This document shows positions 23,092-24,582 of a DNA stretch of 24,582 bases, in pieces (within the stretch, counting starts at the first letter, position 1; the number at the start of each line of letters is the position of its first letter). Where the stretch lies: contig CBFGSA010000032.1 of assembly GCA_965651365.1 (NCBI GenBank), positions 1 to 24,582 of the forward strand, read 5' to 3'. Position numbers and translations under genes: made by a program. This DNA comes from DASSBG01 sp965651365 (lineage in GTDB: Bacteria; Pseudomonadota; Gammaproteobacteria; Xanthomonadales; Rhodanobacteraceae). The notes below the pieces were generated by a model. It saw only the letters and a program-made list of their open reading frames with translations. It made no database searches and had not been told where the DNA came from.

Positions 23092-23429
23092 GCGACGCGC
23101 TCGTCGCAAATCTGCAAAAGCAGATCGACGGCCCGCGCGATGGTGCCATGCTGCGCTTCGCCCTGGCCAATGCCCTGCTGCAGTCCGGCGATGCCGCAGC
23201 GGCTGCCGAGTCCGCCCGCGCCGCGCTCGACTTCGACAGCAACTACACGGCCGCCTGGAAACTGCTGGGCAAGGCCCTCACCGAAGTCGGCGACAAGGCG
23301 GCAGCCATCGACGCGTACCACAAGGGTATTCAGGCCGCCGAAGCCGGCGGCGACATCCAGGCCGGCAAGGAAATGAAGGTCTTCCTGCGCCGCCTCGAGC
23401 GCGCCCGAAACGCCGACACCCCAGGGTAG
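23088..23429 (+). CDS. Small TPR protein, translationally coupled to the NtrX-like regulator
   Basis: A 113-aa soluble, helical, alanine-rich protein. Two tetratricopeptide-like repeats are visible: LRFALANALLQSGDAAAAAESARAALDFD, then AAWKLLGKALTEVGDKAAAIDAYHKGIQAA. A basic helix follows. TPRs bind other proteins; a partner is not evident. Its ATG overlaps the regulator's TGA (ATGA at 23088-23091), so the two are made together and may interact. The stop TAG lies within the left arm of a terminator hairpin. Confidence 0.88.
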   Translation: MSDALVANLQKQIDGPRDGAMLRFALANALLQSGDAAAAAESARAALDFDSNYTAAWKLLGKALTEVGDKAAAIDAYHKGIQAAEAGGDIQAGKEMKVFLRRLERARNADTPG

Positions 23430-23457
23430 GAGCGCGCATGCGTACTCCTACCGTTTT
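23425..23457. terminator. Bidirectional terminator holding both convergent stop codons
   Basis: GGTAGGAG (23425-23432) pairs perfectly with CTCCTACC (23445-23452), with a CGCGCATGCG-rich loop. On the plus strand it is followed by GTTTT. The TAG of the TPR gene (23427-23429) is in the left arm, and the TAG of the minus-strand acyltransferase (23450-23448) is in the right arm. It belongs to the TAGGAGCG hairpin family seen after gspE. Confidence 0.7.
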
Positions 23458-24347
23458 GGGCGCCAGTAGGGGTCCTGGCCGCCATCGGGCCGATTACGGA
23501 AGCGCTTGTAGGTCCACTGGTATTGGGTGAAGGCGGCCTCGGCGCAGGCCTCGACACCGGCATTCATGGCGGCACAGGCCTGATCGAGATCGGCATCTGC
23601 GATGCCTTCGGGGGCGGATTGGAAGCGGATGCGGAATCCGCGCCCGGCGGGAAGGCGCTCGGCAAAGGCGAACAGCACGGTGGCGCCGGTACGCGCAGCC
23701 AGGCGCGGCAGCAGCACCATGGACAGCGTGTCAATGCCGTAAAACGGCGCGAAGCGACCGTCGCCACGGCGCGGTTCCTGATCCGGCAGGATGCCCGCCG
23801 TGCCGCCGGCTGCGAGGCGGCGGTACAGCTCGCGAATGCCACTGCCGCCGGCGCGAATCTGCTCCGGACCGGCGGTGCCGCGGGCGCGCCGAAGCAGCGC
23901 CTCGAACTCGGGTCGGCGCGGCGGCGCGTACAGGATGGCCATCTCGGTGCGGCTGCACAGCCAGTAATTCAGCAGCTCCCAGCAGCCGGTGTGCGGCGCG
24001 GCGATGATCAGGCCGCCCTCGGCGGCCAGCGCGTTCTCGAAGTGTTCCAGACCACGCACTTCGCGCACCAGTTTCAGCGCCCGCCGCGGCGAGCGCCCCC
24101 AGATGGCTGCCATTTCGGTCAGCGAGCGTCCCGCGTGCTGCAGGATCTCGCGCTTGAGCCGGGTCCGGTCCGCGTCATCCAGGCCGCCGCGCACCAGCTT
24201 CAGGTTGACCTCGGTGTGCCAGGCCAGGCGTCCGCTGCCCCGCGCCAGCAGTCGGCCCAGGCCGCCACCCAGCGCATGCAGTGCGCGCAGCGGCAACAGC
24301 CCCAGCAGGCGCAGCAGGTGGTAGAGGATGGCAATTCGGAAGGGCAT
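23448..24347 (-). CDS. LpxL/HtrB-type lipid A acyltransferase
   Basis: A 299-aa inner-membrane-associated acyltransferase that adds a secondary acyl chain to lipid A (lysophospholipid acyltransferase superfamily). One hydrophobic N-terminal segment (about residues 8-35) precedes the catalytic HX4E motif in PHTGCWE (H119, E124). The substrate-binding DQEPRRGDG and FAPFYG segments follow. The C-terminal WTYKRFRNRPDGG is the family ending. The length is normal. The start ATG at 24347 gives MPFRIAILYHLLRLLG. The gene converges on the TPR gene and shares a terminator with it; on the 5' side it is divergent from dtd. Whether it is the lauroyl or another acyl transferase cannot be told. Confidence 0.93.
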   Translation of the reverse strand: MPFRIAILYHLLRLLGLLPLRALHALGGGLGRLLARGSGRLAWHTEVNLKLVRGGLDDADRTRLKREILQHAGRSLTEMAAIWGRSPRRALKLVREVRGLEHFENALAAEGGLIIAAPHTGCWELLNYWLCSRTEMAILYAPPRRPEFEALLRRARGTAGPEQIRAGGSGIRELYRRLAAGGTAGILPDQEPRRGDGRFAPFYGIDTLSMVLLPRLAARTGATVLFAFAERLPAGRGFRIRFQSAPEGIADADLDQACAAMNAGVEACAEAAFTQYQWTYKRFRNRPDGGQDPYWRPKR

Positions 24348-24443
24348 GGGATTGGAGCGGTCAGCCGAAAGCGGTGAGCGGTGAGCGCGTAATGGTAGCG
24401 TGAGGCTTCAAGTGTTGTTTGCTGCGCACTGCGATTTCTTGCT

Positions 24444-24478
24444 ATGCCCGCCCGTGGGCATGGGCCACAATACGTGGC
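24444..24478. other. Two small inverted repeats in the lpxL-like/dtd intergenic region
   Basis: ATGCCC (24444-24449) with GGGCAT (24456-24461), and GCCAC (24464-24468) with GTGGC (24474-24478), lie side by side about 65-100 bp before dtd. They may be regulatory or the scar of a small repeat. The remaining 195-bp gap also contains a short direct repeat (GCGGTGA twice near 24370-24385) and no gene. Confidence 0.3.
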
Positions 24479-24542
24479 GCGCTCTTCCGCTTACCGCTCC
24501 CGTACTTGCCAAACCCGCCACGCATCAGCGACCCTGCCACCC

Positions 24543-24582
24543 ATGATCGCACTCCTGCAACGCGTGACCGAAGCCCGGGTCG
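24543..24582 (+). CDS. dtd: D-aminoacyl-tRNA deacylase, first codons (runs off the window)
   Basis: The first 13 codons read MIALLQRVTEARV, the characteristic N-terminus of Dtd (MIALIQRVT in relatives), which removes D-amino acids from mischarged tRNA. Only 40 bases are present. A dtd gene next to an lpxL-like gene fits the Xanthomonadales context as I recall it. Confidence 0.75.
   Translation, partial: MIALLQRVTEARV

Overview
The window is high-GC chromosomal DNA from a gammaproteobacterium. It is most likely a member of the Xanthomonadales (Lysobacterales), perhaps near Rhodanobacteraceae or Dokdonella. The reasons are the bioB/comF neighbourhood, the trxA-rho/rhlB cluster with a long disordered Rho N-terminus, an NtrX-type regulator beside lpxL-like and dtd genes, and abundant small intergenic hairpin repeats. 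The placement rests on gene content and recall; no search was run.

Layout. 1-220: start of bioB (minus strand), with a BirA-type biotin operator at 258-290. 355-1113: comF. 1160-1516: a DUF488 gene (minus). 1548-2007: a wrecked mltF-like lytic transglycosylase, followed at 2060-2340 by a cluster of small repeats. 2404-2985: a LOG-family nucleotide hydrolase (minus). 3213-4271: a lower-GC gene coding for a winged-helix + GHKL ATPase + STAS-like (DUF4325) fusion. 4352-6561: rho and trxA (minus). 6823-11161: rhlB, gspC and gspD (plus). 11170-15434: grx, nrdB, nrdA, a cobalamin riboswitch and its promoter (minus). 15639-18520: gspE and gspF (plus). 18752-19888: a secreted beta-propeller-like protein. 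19963-21672: an ArnT-like glycosyltransferase. 21730-23429: an NtrX-like regulator with a coupled TPR protein. 23448-24347: an LpxL-like acyltransferase (minus). 24543-24582: start of dtd.

How the parts work together. The class Ia ribonucleotide reductase operon (nrdA-nrdB-grx) has a clear sigma70 promoter that places the B12 aptamer at the very 5' end of its mRNA. The natural inference is that this B12-independent enzyme is turned down when cobalamin is available and a B12-dependent reductase elsewhere takes over. The type II secretion genes are split: gspC-gspD follow rhlB, and gspE-gspF lie 4.5 kb away across the nrd operon. The pseudopilin and gspL/M genes are not here. The protein encoded after gspF has a signal peptide and a short C-terminal FRNGFE tail, so it may be a secretion substrate.

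Items most worth a second look: the riboswitch-nrdA pairing, a ~53-residue Hint-like insertion in NrdA next to its active-site cysteine loop, the single-chain HTH-ATPase-STAS switch, a 19-bp sequence shared between the mltF deletion junction and the glycosyltransferase stop codon, and hairpin repeats whose arms carry stop codons.
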